Shown here piece after piece: positions 1-8,291 of a DNA stretch of 64,000 bases; positions within the stretch are counted from its first letter, which is position 1, and each line of letters starts with the position of its first letter. The notes under the pieces were generated by a model. That model saw only the letters and a program-made list of their open reading frames with translations. It ran no database searches and had not been told where the DNA came from. A program made the position numbers and the translations under genes. The DNA is from Glaciecola petra (GTDB lineage Bacteria > Pseudomonadota > Gammaproteobacteria > Enterobacterales > Alteromonadaceae): contig NZ_JAVRHX010000003.1 in assembly GCF_031846345.1 (NCBI RefSeq), positions 310,001 through 374,000 on the forward strand. The letters are read 5' to 3'.

Positions 1-37
1 GATTATCTTTGCTATTGAAAAAGAGGAATTGAAGAAA

Positions 38-1831
38 ATGACAATGGGAACGGACCAAAGCGAAGTATTAAAATATATTGAAAAATATGCAGGTATTTTC
101 AATTCCGTCGCCGAAGATATTGTTAAACGCGCCAGTATAGGTGACAAACAAAGCAGTCCATTTTTGGGCGACTTAGAAAAACTGCAAGCTTTGCTATCGG
201 GCGAGACAAAAATAGACGCAAATAAGTTGTTTACTCAGCAAGTCGAATACATGAAAAAACAATCAGAATTGTGGCAGATGGCGTCTAAAGCAATGATGGT
301 AAATGATGGTTCACCAAACGGGTCTAACGAAGCTAAAAGCGATATAAAAAAAGACCGACGTTTTGCCCATCAAGATTGGGAAAGTAACCCAGTATTCAAC
401 TATATAAAAGAGTCCTACCTGATTAACGCAGATATGCTTAGCAACATGGTAAACGCAATAGAATTTAGTGACCCCAAAAGCGCTGAACAAGCTAAGTTTT
501 TTACGCGACAATATGTCAACTCGCTATCCCCTACCAATTATGTATTAACTAACCCTGAAGTATGCGAAGAAATCGTCAAAACCGAAGGGCAAAGTATTCT
601 GAAAGGTATAAAAGCGTATTTAGAAGACCTCGAAAAAAGCCCTTTAGAAGCATTTAAAATGCGTCAGAGTGACGCCAATGCCTTTGAGTTAGGTAAAAAC
701 CTCGCATACACACCCGGTAAGGTAGTATTCCGAAACGAATTAATAGAACTTTTGCACTATGAACCAAAAGCAAAAACAGCTCATGCTGTTGCAACGCTGG
801 TTATTCCACCTTTTATAAATAAATATTACGTAATGGACTTAGAAGAGAAAAAGTCTTTAGTGGGAGGCTTGCTAGATAGCGGCCATTCAGTATTCATGAT
901 TTCATGGGTTAACCCTGATGCGAGTTTGTCTGACAACGACTTTTTTGATTACATGAGAAAAGGGCCAATTTCGGCAATCGACGTGGTTAAAGAAATTACC
1001 AAAAAAGACAAAGTCAACTTAACCGGGTTTTGCGTTGGAGGCACTTTAGCCGCGGTTACAAGCGCTTATTTACGTGCCAAAGGGGATGAGAGTATTAACT
1101 CTTTAACCCTCCTTACTACCCTACTTGATTTTTCTCAGCCGGGTGAACTTGCTAACTATTTTACTGAAGATATGCTCAACATGATCGAGCAGAATGCTGA
1201 TATCAAAGGTGTTTTCGATGGACGAATTATTGCCATGAGCTTCAGTTTGTTAAGAGAGAATAGTCTATTCTGGTCTTTCTTTATCAATAATTACCTAAAA
1301 GGCAAAGATCCCGCTCCTTTTGATATTCTATATTGGAATAGCGATTCAACTAATATCCCTGCCGCTTGTTTTAAGCAATATCTAAAACTGACTTATTGGG
1401 AAAACACCCTACGAAATCCGGGTGCTATCCAATTAGATGGCGTCGATATTGATTTTTCTAACATTGATATGCCCACTTATTTTCTGTGCACGGTAGCCGA
1501 TCATATTGTATTGTGGCAAGGTGCTTACGAAGGGACCAAATTACTTGGTGGTGATACTCGTTTTGTATTAGCTGGGTCGGGTCACATTGCTGGCGTAATC
1601 AATCCCACAAAGGGCGGTAAATATCCGCACTGGACCAATAATAACTTACCTGAAACACCAGAAGAGTGGCTTGAAGGTGCAAGTGAACAAGCTGGTTCAT
1701 GGTGGGTAGATTGGCATAATTGGCTGAAACCTATGTCTGGAAGAAAGGTCACCGCACCTATTCCCGGTCAGTCAGAATACTTGCCAGCGCTTGGTGATGC
1801 TCCGGGTACCTATGTTCGAAAAGTGCTGTGA
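38..1831 (+). CDS. phaC: Class I poly(3-hydroxyalkanoate) synthase
   Basis: PhaC polymerises (R)-3-hydroxyacyl-CoA, mainly 3-hydroxybutyryl-CoA, into polyester on the surface of cytoplasmic storage granules. The protein of about 597 residues has the class I length, an N-terminal PhaC domain and a C-terminal alpha/beta-hydrolase core. The lipase-like box GFCVGGT carries the nucleophile Cys332. The rest of the triad is visible as Asp488 (in ADHIVLW) and His516 (in GSGHIAG). A TTG nine bases upstream (position 29) is in frame, but an AAGAGG at 21-26 fits the ATG at 38 better. It is followed on the same strand by phaR, two phasins and phaZ, so it heads a granule cluster. Its promoter is outside the window. 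Confidence 0.95.
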   Translation: MTMGTDQSEVLKYIEKYAGIFNSVAEDIVKRASIGDKQSSPFLGDLEKLQALLSGETKIDANKLFTQQVEYMKKQSELWQMASKAMMVNDGSPNGSNEAKSDIKKDRRFAHQDWESNPVFNYIKESYLINADMLSNMVNAIEFSDPKSAEQAKFFTRQYVNSLSPTNYVLTNPEVCEEIVKTEGQSILKGIKAYLEDLEKSPLEAFKMRQSDANAFELGKNLAYTPGKVVFRNELIELLHYEPKAKTAHAVATLVIPPFINKYYVMDLEEKKSLVGGLLDSGHSVFMISWVNPDASLSDNDFFDYMRKGPISAIDVVKEITKKDKVNLTGFCVGGTLAAVTSAYLRAKGDESINSLTLLTTLLDFSQPGELANYFTEDMLNMIEQNADIKGVFDGRIIAMSFSLLRENSLFWSFFINNYLKGKDPAPFDILYWNSDSTNIPAACFKQYLKLTYWENTLRNPGAIQLDGVDIDFSNIDMPTYFLCTVADHIVLWQGAYEGTKLLGGDTRFVLAGSGHIAGVINPTKGGKYPHWTNNNLPETPEEWLEGASEQAGSWWVDWHNWLKPMSGRKVTAPIPGQSEYLPALGDAPGTYVRKVL

Positions 1832-1928
1832 GTAAAATAGAGCTTGCCGTAACATGCTTGTCTATTCTTTGAAGCAAAAATAAAGTACTCTTGCCAGGCT
1901 TGTTATAAGACTTTAAGGATTTACCCAA

Positions 1929-2357
1929 TTGATTATCATAAAAAAATACCCCAACCGACGCCTTTACGATACGGTGAATAGTCAATATGTAAATTTGAGT
2001 TACATAAAAGAATTGATCAATGCTCATAGCGAGTTTCAGATTGTCGATTCTAAGACAGGTGACGATTTAACTAAAAGTGTCTTGCTACAAATAATTACTG
2101 AATCAGAAAGCAATGATCAGCAGTCTTTGCTGACCGACGTGCTATTAAAGCAATTAATCAGGTTTTATGATTCTGATATGGAACAATATGTCAGGCAATA
2201 CCTCGAACAAAGTCTTGTTCAATTTATGGAGCAACAAGAAAAAGTTCAGGGCTTGATGAAAAACATGGTTGATAGCAATCCAATGACTATGTTTACTAAG
2301 ATGATGGAACAAAACCTAGCGGCTTGGTCCTACGACAAAAGTCGAAATAAAGAATAA
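1929..2357 (+). CDS. phaR: PHA synthesis repressor PhaR
   Basis: PhaR proteins bind both PHA granules and TGC-rich operators, and repress phasin genes (and often phaR itself) until polymer appears. The N-terminal IIIKKYPNRRLYDT block is the signature of the PHB/PHA accumulation regulator DNA-binding domain. The middle residues, around 60-110, match the PHB_acc domain. The start is a TTG preceded by AAGGAT at a spacing of 8. It gives exactly the expected N-terminus, and no ATG lies nearby. It sits about 100 bases after phaC and directly upstream of two TGC-rich repeats that flank the phasin promoter. Confidence 0.93.
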   Translation: MIIIKKYPNRRLYDTVNSQYVNLSYIKELINAHSEFQIVDSKTGDDLTKSVLLQIITESESNDQQSLLTDVLLKQLIRFYDSDMEQYVRQYLEQSLVQFMEQQEKVQGLMKNMVDSNPMTMFTKMMEQNLAAWSYDKSRNKE

Positions 2358-2402
2358 CTTCAATTTTTTCAGTACCTTAAAACTCCTTTACAACAAATTT
2401 AG

Positions 2403-2431
2403 AAAAAAATGTTGCTTTGCAGCATTTTTTT
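2403..2431 (+). terminator. Hairpin with A/T tracts after phaR
   Basis: An inverted repeat with a 3-base loop (2416-2418), one G-T wobble and long flanking A and T runs resembles a bidirectional intrinsic terminator for phaR. It coincides with the first TGC-rich candidate PhaR operator, so it may do both jobs. Confidence 0.6.
2409..2424 (+). promoter_or_regulatory. Candidate PhaR operator, copy 1
   Basis: ATGTTGCTTTGCAGCA is repeated with one mismatch at 2475-2490. The TGC/GCA-rich core resembles PhaR target sites known in other bacteria. The copy lies just upstream of the predicted phasin promoter. The assignment is inferred from motif and position. Confidence 0.55.
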
Positions 2432-2433
2432 CC

Positions 2434-2461
2434 TTGATCTTGTGAAATTAATCACTATTAT
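2434..2461 (+). promoter_or_regulatory. Predicted sigma70 promoter of the first phasin gene
   Basis: TTGATC at 2434-2439 (-35) and TATTAT at 2456-2461 (-10) are separated by 16 bases. The promoter lies between the two candidate PhaR operators and about 70 bases upstream of the phasin start codon. Confidence 0.5.
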
Positions 2462-2474
2462 TAGCTTAAAGCTC

Positions 2475-2490
2475 ATGTTGCATTGCAGCA
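2475..2490 (+). promoter_or_regulatory. Candidate PhaR operator, copy 2
   Basis: ATGTTGCATTGCAGCA is the second copy of the 16-mer found 66 bases upstream. It would lie just downstream of the predicted transcription start, a position suited to repression. Confidence 0.55.
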
Positions 2491-2529
2491 ATCACTTTGC
2501 GTTTTATTATATAGATTGAGGATTAACAC

Positions 2530-3171
2530 ATGTTTGGCAAATTTTCAGAACAAATGAAGAAGTCAGCTCAACCTGCTTCTAACCTATTTGAAATGAACAA
2601 AAAAGCGTTAGAGCTTTTGGCTCAGCAAAATACCGTATTCTTTAGCGGGCTAATGGATGACAGTGTAAAGCTTGTTAAGTCCTTATCGGCTGAAACTGAA
2701 CTTAATAGTGTTATTGCTGCACAAAGTGTATATGCCGAATCTGTTCGTGAACGAATGACTAGTGCCACAAAAACAACTTATTCGGAATTAAATTCGTTAC
2801 GTGCTGAAATGACTGACATTGTTAAGACAAGTCTTGAAAACGTTAGTACTGAAACAAAAGCGGCGTTTACGCCTACAGTAACTAAAGCAGTCAAAACTAA
2901 ACCAGCAACTAAAAAAGCAACAACCAAAGCCACGCCTAAAGCAAAACCAACAACTAAAGAAGCTACACCGGCAACGAAAGCATCGCCCAAAGTAAAGCCA
3001 GCAGCGAAAGTAGCGCCTAAAGCGAAGCCAGCGGCGAAAGCAACTACACCAACGGCGAAAGCGGCACCCAAAGCAAAGCCAGCGGCGAAAGCAGCGCCCA
3101 AAGCAAAACCAGCAAAGAAAACAGTTGCTAAATTAGCGCCTGCTGATGTAAAAGCAGACAACACTAAATAA
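2530..3171 (+). CDS. Phasin with a histone-H1-like Lys/Ala/Pro tail
   Basis: Phasins are amphipathic helical proteins that coat PHA granules and set their size and number. Residues 1 to about 115 form a typical phasin_2-like helical domain (FEMNKKALELLAQQN near the start). The last roughly 95 residues are a low-complexity tail of AKPAAK/APKAKP units, strongly basic. A similar tail occurs in PhaF-type phasins, where it binds DNA and helps distribute granules at division; that role here is inferred. A GAGG lies 8 bases before the ATG. The gene is preceded by its own predicted promoter and TGC-rich operators, and is followed by a second, tail-less phasin. Confidence 0.88.
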   Translation: MFGKFSEQMKKSAQPASNLFEMNKKALELLAQQNTVFFSGLMDDSVKLVKSLSAETELNSVIAAQSVYAESVRERMTSATKTTYSELNSLRAEMTDIVKTSLENVSTETKAAFTPTVTKAVKTKPATKKATTKATPKAKPTTKEATPATKASPKVKPAAKVAPKAKPAAKATTPTAKAAPKAKPAAKAAPKAKPAKKTVAKLAPADVKADNTK

Positions 3172-3210
3172 TTTTTACTTAAAAACCATTAAATCTTAAC
3201 GGAGAATATT

Positions 3211-3555
3211 ATGTTTGACCAAATCAATGAACAGTTCAAAGAGTCTTTGAAGCCAGTTACTGAGTTAGCTACGCTTAACATGACAACTTTGCAATCTCTT
3301 GCTGAAAAGCAAAACGCCTTGTTTACAAGTCTGCTCGCGGGCGGAGCTTCATTTGCAGAAACGGCTAGCCAGCAAAAAGATGTTATGAGCCTAGCTGAAG
3401 CGCAAAAAGCGTATTTAGAAACCTTGCAAGAGACTATCACCGAATCTGCAAAAGAAACATATACTTTAGTGTCTGGTGCACAGCAAAAAGCTGGTGCCAT
3501 GATGAAAGACATTAGCGAAGAAGTCACGTCGAAATTGACTGCAGCCGCTAAGTAA
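3211..3555 (+). CDS. Second, short phasin family protein
   Basis: This 114-residue protein has the same organisation as the N-terminal half of the gene upstream: an N-terminal FDQINEQFKE stretch, a conserved NMTTLQSLAEKQNALF block and helical, heptad-rich sequence. It lacks the basic tail. It is expected to coat PHA granules. CGGAGA upstream of the ATG is a good ribosome binding site. The 39-base gap to the preceding phasin suggests co-transcription. A strong hairpin terminator follows. The pair probably arose by duplication followed by gain or loss of the tail. Confidence 0.87.
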   Translation: MFDQINEQFKESLKPVTELATLNMTTLQSLAEKQNALFTSLLAGGASFAETASQQKDVMSLAEAQKAYLETLQETITESAKETYTLVSGAQQKAGAMMKDISEEVTSKLTAAAK

Positions 3556-3603
3556 TTAAACATTACGCGTGCTTTTATCGAGTACCTTTTAAGTATTCGT
3601 TGG

Positions 3604-3660
3604 ACTTCAATCATAAGGATGCGGCGGCACCACCGCAGTATTCATGTGATTGAAGTTTTT
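3604..3660 (+). terminator. Intrinsic terminator after the phasin genes
   Basis: A perfect 10-bp stem (ACTTCAATCA at 3604-3613 with TGATTGAAGT at 3647-3656) encloses a smaller GCGG/CCGC stem and is followed by a T-rich tract. It separates the phasins from phaZ. Confidence 0.8.
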
Positions 3661-3683
3661 TATTTTAGTTCTGAGGTATTATT

Positions 3684-4907
3684 GTGAATTATCAAACCTA
3701 TGATTATTTAGCGCGTACTGGTCAAATGATGAATGAAGGCTTCAGTCTTGTTAATGATATCGTGACTCATCCTTCTAACCCTTTTTCATATACTTGGACA
3801 GGCCGTCTGGCTAGTGCGTCATTAGAAACCGCAATGCGGATAACTCGTCGTTACGATAAATTGGGTTTTAATATTGACGAAGTGGAAGTTGCCGACGGTT
3901 CTGGCGTTTACAAAGTCAGAGAAGAAGTGACAATGGCCAAACCTTTTTGCGAGCTTGTTCATTTTCATGCCCTCGGACATACCGAAAAAAACAAAGTTTT
4001 GCTTGTAGCACCCTTGTCTGGACATCATGCTACTTTATTAAAAGGCACTGTTGAGGCGCTATTACCTAGCCATGAAGTCTATATTACAGACTGGGCTGAT
4101 GCGCGAGAAGTCCCTCTGGATGAGGGCCCTTTTTCATTTGATTGTTATGTTTCTTATTTGATTGATTTTATCGAATATTTAGGGGAAGACACCCACGTTA
4201 TCGCAATATGTCAACCTACTGTGCAAGCGCTGATCGCCACCGCTGTAATGGCTGAAGATAACAACTCCTTAACACCTAAGTCATTAACCTTAATGGCCGG
4301 CCCTTTAGATACCACGCAAAACCCAACGCGGGTAAACGAATTTGCTCAAAAAAGACCCATGGGATGGTTCAAAAACGTTGCAATAATGGAAGTACCGACA
4401 GGATATCCTGGTGCAGGACGCAAGGTTTACCCTGGCTTTATGCAATTGGGAGGGTTTATTTCTATGAATCATAAGAGTCACATGAAAAAACACGCTAGCT
4501 TTTTCCAAAACTTATTATTTGGCGAAAAAGAAGACGCTGAACGTTTTAGAGCCTTTTATGATGAATATATGGCTGTACTGGATATGCCGGCCGAGTTTTA
4601 TCTTGAAACAATAGAGCGAATCTTTAAAAACAATGAAATTGCAAATAAAACCATTAGCTATAAAGGCAAAACCGTAGATTTTAGTTCGATAAAGAATACG
4701 GCTCTATTGACCGTTGAAGGTGCAAATGATGACATTTGTGGCTTGGGTCAAACGCACGCAGCTCAAGATATTTGTGAGAATATACCAGCAGATATGCGCA
4801 AACATCACATACAAGCAGGCGCTGGTCATTATGGTATTTTTAGTGGTTCAATGTACCGAAAAAACATTCGCCCCATTGTTACAGAATTCATTAATAAATA
4901 CGCATAG
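3684..4907 (+). CDS. phaZ: Intracellular polyhydroxyalkanoate depolymerase
   Basis: PhaZ of the i-PHB depolymerase class hydrolyses native storage granules inside the cell and releases 3-hydroxybutyrate units for reuse. The 407-residue protein has no signal peptide, as expected. The nucleophile motif is AICQPTV with Cys176, the cysteine type known from the Ralstonia enzyme and not a serine lipase box. The C-terminal AGAGHYGIFSG supplies the histidine. The start is GTG with TGAGG seven bases upstream. Synthesis (phaC), regulation (phaR), coating (phasins) and mobilisation (phaZ) are therefore contiguous. Confidence 0.92.
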   Translation: MNYQTYDYLARTGQMMNEGFSLVNDIVTHPSNPFSYTWTGRLASASLETAMRITRRYDKLGFNIDEVEVADGSGVYKVREEVTMAKPFCELVHFHALGHTEKNKVLLVAPLSGHHATLLKGTVEALLPSHEVYITDWADAREVPLDEGPFSFDCYVSYLIDFIEYLGEDTHVIAICQPTVQALIATAVMAEDNNSLTPKSLTLMAGPLDTTQNPTRVNEFAQKRPMGWFKNVAIMEVPTGYPGAGRKVYPGFMQLGGFISMNHKSHMKKHASFFQNLLFGEKEDAERFRAFYDEYMAVLDMPAEFYLETIERIFKNNEIANKTISYKGKTVDFSSIKNTALLTVEGANDDICGLGQTHAAQDICENIPADMRKHHIQAGAGHYGIFSGSMYRKNIRPIVTEFINKYA

Positions 4908-4936
4908 GCATAATTAAAATATCCAGTTTTTGTGAT

Positions 4937-4962
4937 TGTACCCGGAACTAATTCTGGGTACA
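4937..4962. repeat. Hairpin between phaZ and the transglycosylase gene
   Basis: Two 11-base arms (TGTACCCGGAA and TTCTGGGTACA) pair with one wobble around a 4-base loop. There is no T tract on either strand, so it is either a weak terminator or a protein binding site. Confidence 0.45.
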
Positions 4963-5007
4963 GTTAGACCAATATATACCTATATAAATGTTTCAAGGAT
5001 GGCCTAG

Positions 5008-6273
5008 TTGGATTTTTCTTTGTTTGTATCTAAACCTTTGCTTAAAATAACGCGTTTTTTTGCAATTATTTTCTTTACTGCCATTATTTCAACCTCTATG
5101 TCAGTAGCTATGGCAACAGCAAAGAATACTGATGTTCAAGCCCTTGTTGAAAATAATAGAGCTAATTTTACCCAGTGCTTAATACAAAAAAAAGCTGATG
5201 CCATAGCAGCAGGCGTCAGTGAAGCGCGTGCTGAAAAAGAATTTGTACGAATGAAGTTTATTCCAAGAGTGATTGAACTTGACCGAAGCCAACCTGAGTT
5301 TGTCTCCACTTTTCCCAGTTATTTTTCGAAACGCGTTAATCAGTGGCGTATTGATAAAGGCAAAGAAAAATATGCCAAACATAAAGAATTTTTAAATGAA
5401 TTAACAAAACAATACGGTATCCCCGGGCACTACTTGGTTTCTATTTGGGGCTTAGAAACAAACTATGGTGGCTATACTGGAAACATGTCTACCTTAGACT
5501 CATTAGCTACGCTTGCGTGTGATAAACGCCGTTCAAAATTTTTCACCAGTGAGTTATTTTTAGCGCTAAAATTAATGGATACGCAAGACCTCAAACGCGA
5601 ATCAATGTTAGGTTCTTGGGCCGGTGCAATGGGTCACACTCAGTTTATGCCTACCACCTATACTGAATATGCGATAGACGGCGATGGTGATGGCAAAGTT
5701 GACTTATGGTCCAGCGAAAAGGATGCACTTGCTTCAGCTGCGCATTTTTTATGGCGCTTGGGTTGGCAGCCTGGTATGCGCTGGGGTCGAGAAGTGAAAT
5801 TACCCGAAAATTTCGATTATACGCTCGCCAATAGCCACAACAAAACGATAAGCGAATGGAAGACGCTTGGAATAAGTCGTGGAGACGGTCAAAATTTACC
5901 TGACAGTGATATCAGCGCTCGTTTAAGAGTCCCTGCCGGTCATCAAGGGCCCGCGTTTTTATCTTATGACAATTTTAAAATTATTATGCGTTGGAATAAT
6001 TCAGAATTCTATGCAATCGCGGTAGGGCAATTAGCTAATCGCATAGCAGGTGGAGCAGGTTTGCATGCAAAACTACCTGATTTGCCACGTTACAGCATTG
6101 CCGATATGGCAAAATTACAACGAAAACTTAACGAAAAAGGCTTCGATGTAGGAGGCGCTGACGGAATAATGGGGCCTGCAACTCGTGAGGGTATTCGTCA
6201 ATTCCAAGGTGAAAATGGATTGGTAGCAGATGGTTTCCCCTCGCCAGATACTATTGCAGCTATTTTACAGTAA
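5008..6273 (+). CDS. Lytic murein transglycosylase, MltB family, with peptidoglycan-binding domain
   Basis: MltB-type enzymes (glycoside hydrolase family 103) cleave the MurNAc-GlcNAc bond of peptidoglycan to leave 1,6-anhydro ends. A hydrophobic segment at residues 8-30 looks like an uncleaved anchor or signal peptide ending near AMATA, without a lipobox. The catalytic region contains SIWGLETNYG, with the conserved glutamate, and GAMGHTQFMPTTY. The last 65 residues form a PG_binding_1 domain (LNEKGFDVGGADGIMGPATREGI). The start is TTG with AAGGA at a spacing of 8. The gene lies between phaZ and phaB but has no evident role in PHA metabolism. Confidence 0.88.
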   Translation: MDFSLFVSKPLLKITRFFAIIFFTAIISTSMSVAMATAKNTDVQALVENNRANFTQCLIQKKADAIAAGVSEARAEKEFVRMKFIPRVIELDRSQPEFVSTFPSYFSKRVNQWRIDKGKEKYAKHKEFLNELTKQYGIPGHYLVSIWGLETNYGGYTGNMSTLDSLATLACDKRRSKFFTSELFLALKLMDTQDLKRESMLGSWAGAMGHTQFMPTTYTEYAIDGDGDGKVDLWSSEKDALASAAHFLWRLGWQPGMRWGREVKLPENFDYTLANSHNKTISEWKTLGISRGDGQNLPDSDISARLRVPAGHQGPAFLSYDNFKIIMRWNNSEFYAIAVGQLANRIAGGAGLHAKLPDLPRYSIADMAKLQRKLNEKGFDVGGADGIMGPATREGIRQFQGENGLVADGFPSPDTIAAILQ

Positions 6274-6284
6274 TTGACATAGAA

Positions 6285-6343
6285 GCTTAAGTTCCCGCTT
6301 AAGCCTCTCTATTGATTAAGCGCATTTTACAGCTGCAAAATGC
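6285..6343. terminator. Convergent intergenic hairpins
   Basis: Two inverted repeats lie between the converging mltB-like gene and phaB: GCTTAAG/CTTAAGC (6285-6304) and GCATTTT/AAAATGC just before the phaB stop. T tracts are poor, so termination is inferred from position. Confidence 0.4.
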
Positions 6344-7066
6344 TTAGTACATATGTTGACCACCATTTATGGACAGGGTAGAACCCGTAATAAAACTGGA
6401 CTCATCATCGACCAAAAACGCTACACTGTTTGCAATATCTTCTGGACGCCCAAGCCTTCCAACAGGAATTGTACGAATTATTTTAACCAATACATCCTCT
6501 GGCACCGCTCGCACCATGTCAGTATCAACATAACCCGGTGCAATTGCATTTACAGTGATCCCTTTTGCTGCATTCTCCAAAGCCAGAGCTTTTGTAAAAC
6601 CGTGTATTCCTGATTTTGCAGCGGCGTAGTTAACTTGTCCATACTGACCTGCTTGACCATTAACTGATCCAACATTGATGATTCGACCAAAATTCCGTTC
6701 ACGCATGCCATCAATAACCGCTTTACAAGTATTAAAGCAAGAAGCAAGATTAGTTTGGATTACCGCATCCCATTTATCGAAAGACATTCTATGCATCGTA
6801 CCATCGCGAGTAATGCCGGCATTGTTCACTAATACATCAATTGCCCCATATTCAGATTCTATGCCAGCAATTGCAGTTTGTACCGCATCAAAATCGGATA
6901 CATCAAATTTTGCAGTTGGAATGCCCGTTCTTTCTGTAAACTCTTGAGCGGCTTGATCATTTCCAGCATAGTTTGCTATGACCACATAGCCCTTTGCTTG
7001 CAAGGTTGTACAAATTGCTTCGCCTATACCACGGGTACCGCCTGTTACTAATGCCACTCTTGTCAT
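6344..7066 (-). CDS. phaB: Acetoacetyl-CoA reductase (NADPH)
   Basis: PhaB reduces acetoacetyl-CoA to (R)-3-hydroxybutyryl-CoA, the substrate of PhaC. The 240-residue SDR has the nucleotide-binding TGGTRGIGEAI loop, NNAG at 81-84 and the catalytic residues Ser134, Tyr147 and Lys151. The NVGSVNGQAGQYGQVNY stretch is the one that separates PhaB from FabG-type reductases. TGAGGA precedes the ATG. It is transcribed towards the rest of the pha cluster. No phaA thiolase gene is present in the window, so the first step must be encoded elsewhere. Confidence 0.93.
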   Translation of the reverse strand: MTRVALVTGGTRGIGEAICTTLQAKGYVVIANYAGNDQAAQEFTERTGIPTAKFDVSDFDAVQTAIAGIESEYGAIDVLVNNAGITRDGTMHRMSFDKWDAVIQTNLASCFNTCKAVIDGMRERNFGRIINVGSVNGQAGQYGQVNYAAAKSGIHGFTKALALENAAKGITVNAIAPGYVDTDMVRAVPEDVLVKIIRTIPVGRLGRPEDIANSVAFLVDDESSFITGSTLSINGGQHMY

Positions 7067-7430
7067 CTTTAATATCCTCAGATTAATGATAATATGTTTT
7101 ATTATTAGAATAAGTTATAAAGGTTTAATTAATATGACTAAATTCGACTTTAGTAGGAAGCTTCAATAGTCAGCGACTTAACTGATATAAATCAATAAAA
7201 TGACGTATCTTTTGTTTTTAAGTCTTATGACAGTAAACCTTGAAGTCAGTTTGAATATAAGGTGTCAACTACTTACCTGAGCTGTATAATTAGGAATTGG
7301 CACTTATTGATTTGATGTTCAAACAAAAATGATGACGATAGCAAAGTCTTCGTTTGTCTAGCGTCGAGTTTTTGTAGTGATCTAGTTCTGACTTTTATAC
7401 ATTTATTCAGTAAATTTTTGGAGAAATCTT
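7067..7430. other. Divergent intergenic region phaB/purU
   Basis: These 364 AT-rich bases hold no convincing ORF. They must contain the divergent promoters of phaB and purU, but no clear -35/-10 pair or operator stood out. Confidence 0.6.
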
Positions 7431-8279
7431 TTGCACTCTACCTTTAGGCTTGTTCTTGATTGTCCCGACCAAATTGGATTGGTCGCTGCTGTATCGCAGT
7501 TTTTATCGTCTATTCAAGCAAGCATTCTAGAAGCAAGTCATCACACCGATATACATCTACAACGATTTTTTATGCGACATGAAATAGCGGCTGACTCCAT
7601 TACGCTTTCCGATGAAGAATTACGCATCGGTATACAAGATCTCGCACAAAAATACGATATGAAATGGTCCTTGAGCCGCTCAACCGAAAAACGCAAAGTT
7701 GCTTTGTTGGCAAGTAAAGAATCTCATTGTTTAAACGATGTGCTTCACCGATGGCATACCGGTGAGTTGCAGTGTGATATTCCATGTATTATTGCTAACC
7801 ATAGCAGTATGCAAAAGTTTGCTGACTGGCATCAGGTGCCTTTCCATTTAATCGATTTTACAAATAAAACAAAGGCTTTTGAAGAAATCGAACATTTACT
7901 CGAACATTATAAAATTGATTTGACAGTGCTTGCTCGTTTTATGCAAATAGTGCCCAATGAGTTATGTGAAAAACTAGCCGGCAAAATTATCAACATACAT
8001 CATAGCTTTTTACCTTCATTTGCAGGTGCGAAACCATATCAACAGGCATATGATAGAGGTGTAAAGCTAATAGGCGCTACTTGTCATTATGTCACTAGTA
8101 CTTTGGATGAAGGACCTATTATTGAACAAGAAGTCATGCGGATATCTCATAGCGATAGTAGTGTAGATATGGTCCGAAAAGGAAAGCGCTGTGAGATAAA
8201 TGCCTTGGCAAACGGGATGCGTTACCATTTAGAAGATAGAGTGATTATTTGCCAAAATAAAACCATCGTTTTTAATTGA
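7431..8279 (+). CDS. purU: Formyltetrahydrofolate deformylase
   Basis: PurU hydrolyses 10-formyl-THF to THF and formate, balancing one-carbon pools and feeding formate to PurT. The N-terminal 80 residues form an ACT domain (LVLDCPDQIGLVAAVSQFL). The C-terminal formyltransferase-fold domain contains NIHHSFLPSFAGAKPY and the catalytic Asp226 in TLDEGPIIEQ. The length of 282 matches the family. The start is TTG with GGAG eight bases upstream; no suitable ATG precedes the ACT domain. The gene converges on waaA with only 12 bases between them. Confidence 0.92.
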   Translation: MHSTFRLVLDCPDQIGLVAAVSQFLSSIQASILEASHHTDIHLQRFFMRHEIAADSITLSDEELRIGIQDLAQKYDMKWSLSRSTEKRKVALLASKESHCLNDVLHRWHTGELQCDIPCIIANHSSMQKFADWHQVPFHLIDFTNKTKAFEEIEHLLEHYKIDLTVLARFMQIVPNELCEKLAGKIINIHHSFLPSFAGAKPYQQAYDRGVKLIGATCHYVTSTLDEGPIIEQEVMRISHSDSSVDMVRKGKRCEINALANGMRYHLEDRVIICQNKTIVFN

Positions 8280-8291
8280 GCTCACCATTGT

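Noticed and set aside
2778..3164. A 128-codon minus-strand frame rich in Ala, Val, Gly and Phe
   Set aside because: It is the complement of the AKP-rich phasin tail; its composition is explained by that repeat and it has no ribosome binding site.
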